This document shows, in pieces, positions 63,377-64,000 of a stretch of 64,000 nucleotides of DNA. A program made the position numbers and the translations under genes. This DNA is from Paenibacillus sp. FSL H3-0469 (lineage in GTDB: Bacteria > Bacillota > Bacilli > Paenibacillales > Paenibacillaceae), in the NCBI RefSeq assembly GCF_038051945.1, contig NZ_CP150302.1:806001-870000 (forward strand), in the 5' to 3' direction. The notes under the pieces were generated by a model that worked only from the letters and a program-made list of their open reading frames with translations, searched no databases and was not told the DNA's origin. Each line of letters begins with the position of its first letter. Within the stretch, counting starts at the first letter, position 1.

Positions 63377-64000
63377 ATGACCGATATGGCATTAACCGTT
63401 AAAATACCCGAGCGCGATATTCCTGTCTACACAGAAGTGGATGTTGTCGTTGCCGGAGGAGGACCGTCAGGAGTAGCGGCAGCGCTCGCAGCGGCAAGAA
63501 ACGGGGCATCTGTATTGCTGATCGAGCAAAGAGGATACCTGGGCGGTATGGCGACGGTCTCTCAGGTTCCTGCATTTTGCCCGTATACCGATCAGGTCAA
63601 GGCGGTCATACGTGGGATTGGGCTGGAAATTCTGCTTGATATGAAGAGCAGGATGGAGGAGAGGTTTCAGGAAGCATGGAAGGACCGGCTGGATTGGGTG
63701 CCGATTGATGCGGAAATTCTAAAACGCCTATTGGACGAGAAGATGATGGAGGCTGGCGTTAAAGTGCTGTATCATACGTTCGTCGGTCAAGTTCTTGGGC
63801 AGGACGGCATCCTTGAAGCGGCGGTCATTACCAACAAGACCGGAACCCAGGCGGTGAAGGGGAAGATATACATTGATGCAACGAGCGATGCGGATCTTAC
63901 CTATCTTGCGGGCGGGCAGTTCGCCAAAGGTGGAGATGATGGAGAGCTGCAGCCGGGGACGATGTGCTTCGTTCTAAATAACCTGGACCGGAACAAATTT
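63377..64000 (+). CDS. FAD-dependent oxidoreductase, 5' part (runs off the window)
   Basis: 208 codons are visible with no stop before the window end. The Rossmann motif VVVAGGGPSGVAAALAAARNG followed by a Glu at LLIEQ binds FAD; RGYLGGMATVSQ and IDATSDADLTYLAGG place it in the FAD_oxidored group (succinate dehydrogenase-like fold) often found beside YesMN/Lpl glycan-use operons. GGTGGAGGTGG lies upstream. Substrate unknown; a carbohydrate-related oxidation is plausible from context. Confidence 0.85.
   Translation, partial: MTDMALTVKIPERDIPVYTEVDVVVAGGGPSGVAAALAAARNGASVLLIEQRGYLGGMATVSQVPAFCPYTDQVKAVIRGIGLEILLDMKSRMEERFQEAWKDRLDWVPIDAEILKRLLDEKMMEAGVKVLYHTFVGQVLGQDGILEAAVITNKTGTQAVKGKIYIDATSDADLTYLAGGQFAKGGDDGELQPGTMCFVLNNLDRNKF

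Overview
The window reads as a chromosomal segment of a low-to-moderate GC Gram-positive bacterium, most likely a Paenibacillus or close relative. The reasons are strong AGGAGG-type ribosome sites, sigma-A promoters, a T-box leader, YesM/YesN and LplABC-like sugar modules without their own ATPase, a yxdLM-yxeA-type peptide-antibiotic module, YsnE-, YoaI- and DUF4259-like proteins, and lipoproteins with LSAC lipoboxes. This assignment is an inference from gene content. No rRNA, tRNA or CRISPR array was seen.

Layout. 0-6.4 kb: a short UvrA paralogue whose start overlaps the relic of a dihydrofolate-reductase-like gene, a DUF2306 membrane protein, a DJ-1/PfpI fusion, and an OmpR/HisKA two-component pair. 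6.4-13.2 kb: a LacI-controlled operon with a small protein, a PHP phosphoesterase, a divergent glycerophosphodiesterase-like protein and a sugar-type ABC importer. 13.2-19.7 kb: a second two-component pair, facing an M23 lipoprotein whose promoter carries four 11-bp phased repeats, then a metallo-beta-lactamase-fold hydrolase and a secreted thermolysin-like protease. 20-29.9 kb: an accessory block (MFS exporter, macrolide-type glycosyltransferase, DUF4259, dihydrolipoamide dehydrogenase with TetR, and a T-box-controlled short AlaRS-like protein). It ends in an intact HpaB/YoaI-type hydroxylase, and an internally deleted second copy of the same gene lies at the other edge. 29.9-33.6 kb: a D-galactonate catabolic operon with its GntR regulator.

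34-42 kb: a Bce/Yxd-type peptide-sensing module (ABC ATPase, large permease, YxeA, secreted M1 peptidase, response regulator, kinase) with three phased repeats at its promoter. 42.5-44.2 kb: an IS200/IS605 element whose tnpB is split by one missing base in an A-run. 44.2-53.3 kb: small genes, then a membrane-bound AraC regulator, an Lpl-type importer and a putative polysaccharide-active enzyme, with matching cre-like sites before the regulator and the importer. 53.3-56 kb: a wrecked MerR locus with a textbook MerR-type promoter, then GntR and IlvD. 56.4-64 kb: a second Lpl-type importer with its YesM/YesN pair and the start of an FAD oxidoreductase that runs off the window.

Functional theme: carbohydrate and organophosphate scavenging, each module with its own sensor, mixed with antibiotic or peptide defence genes and several gene relics. 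The best candidates for something less described are the short AlaRS paralogue, the Yxd-like module with a secreted M1 peptidase, the LacI/PHP/GDPD-like/ABC operon, and the two sets of phased response-regulator-type repeats.
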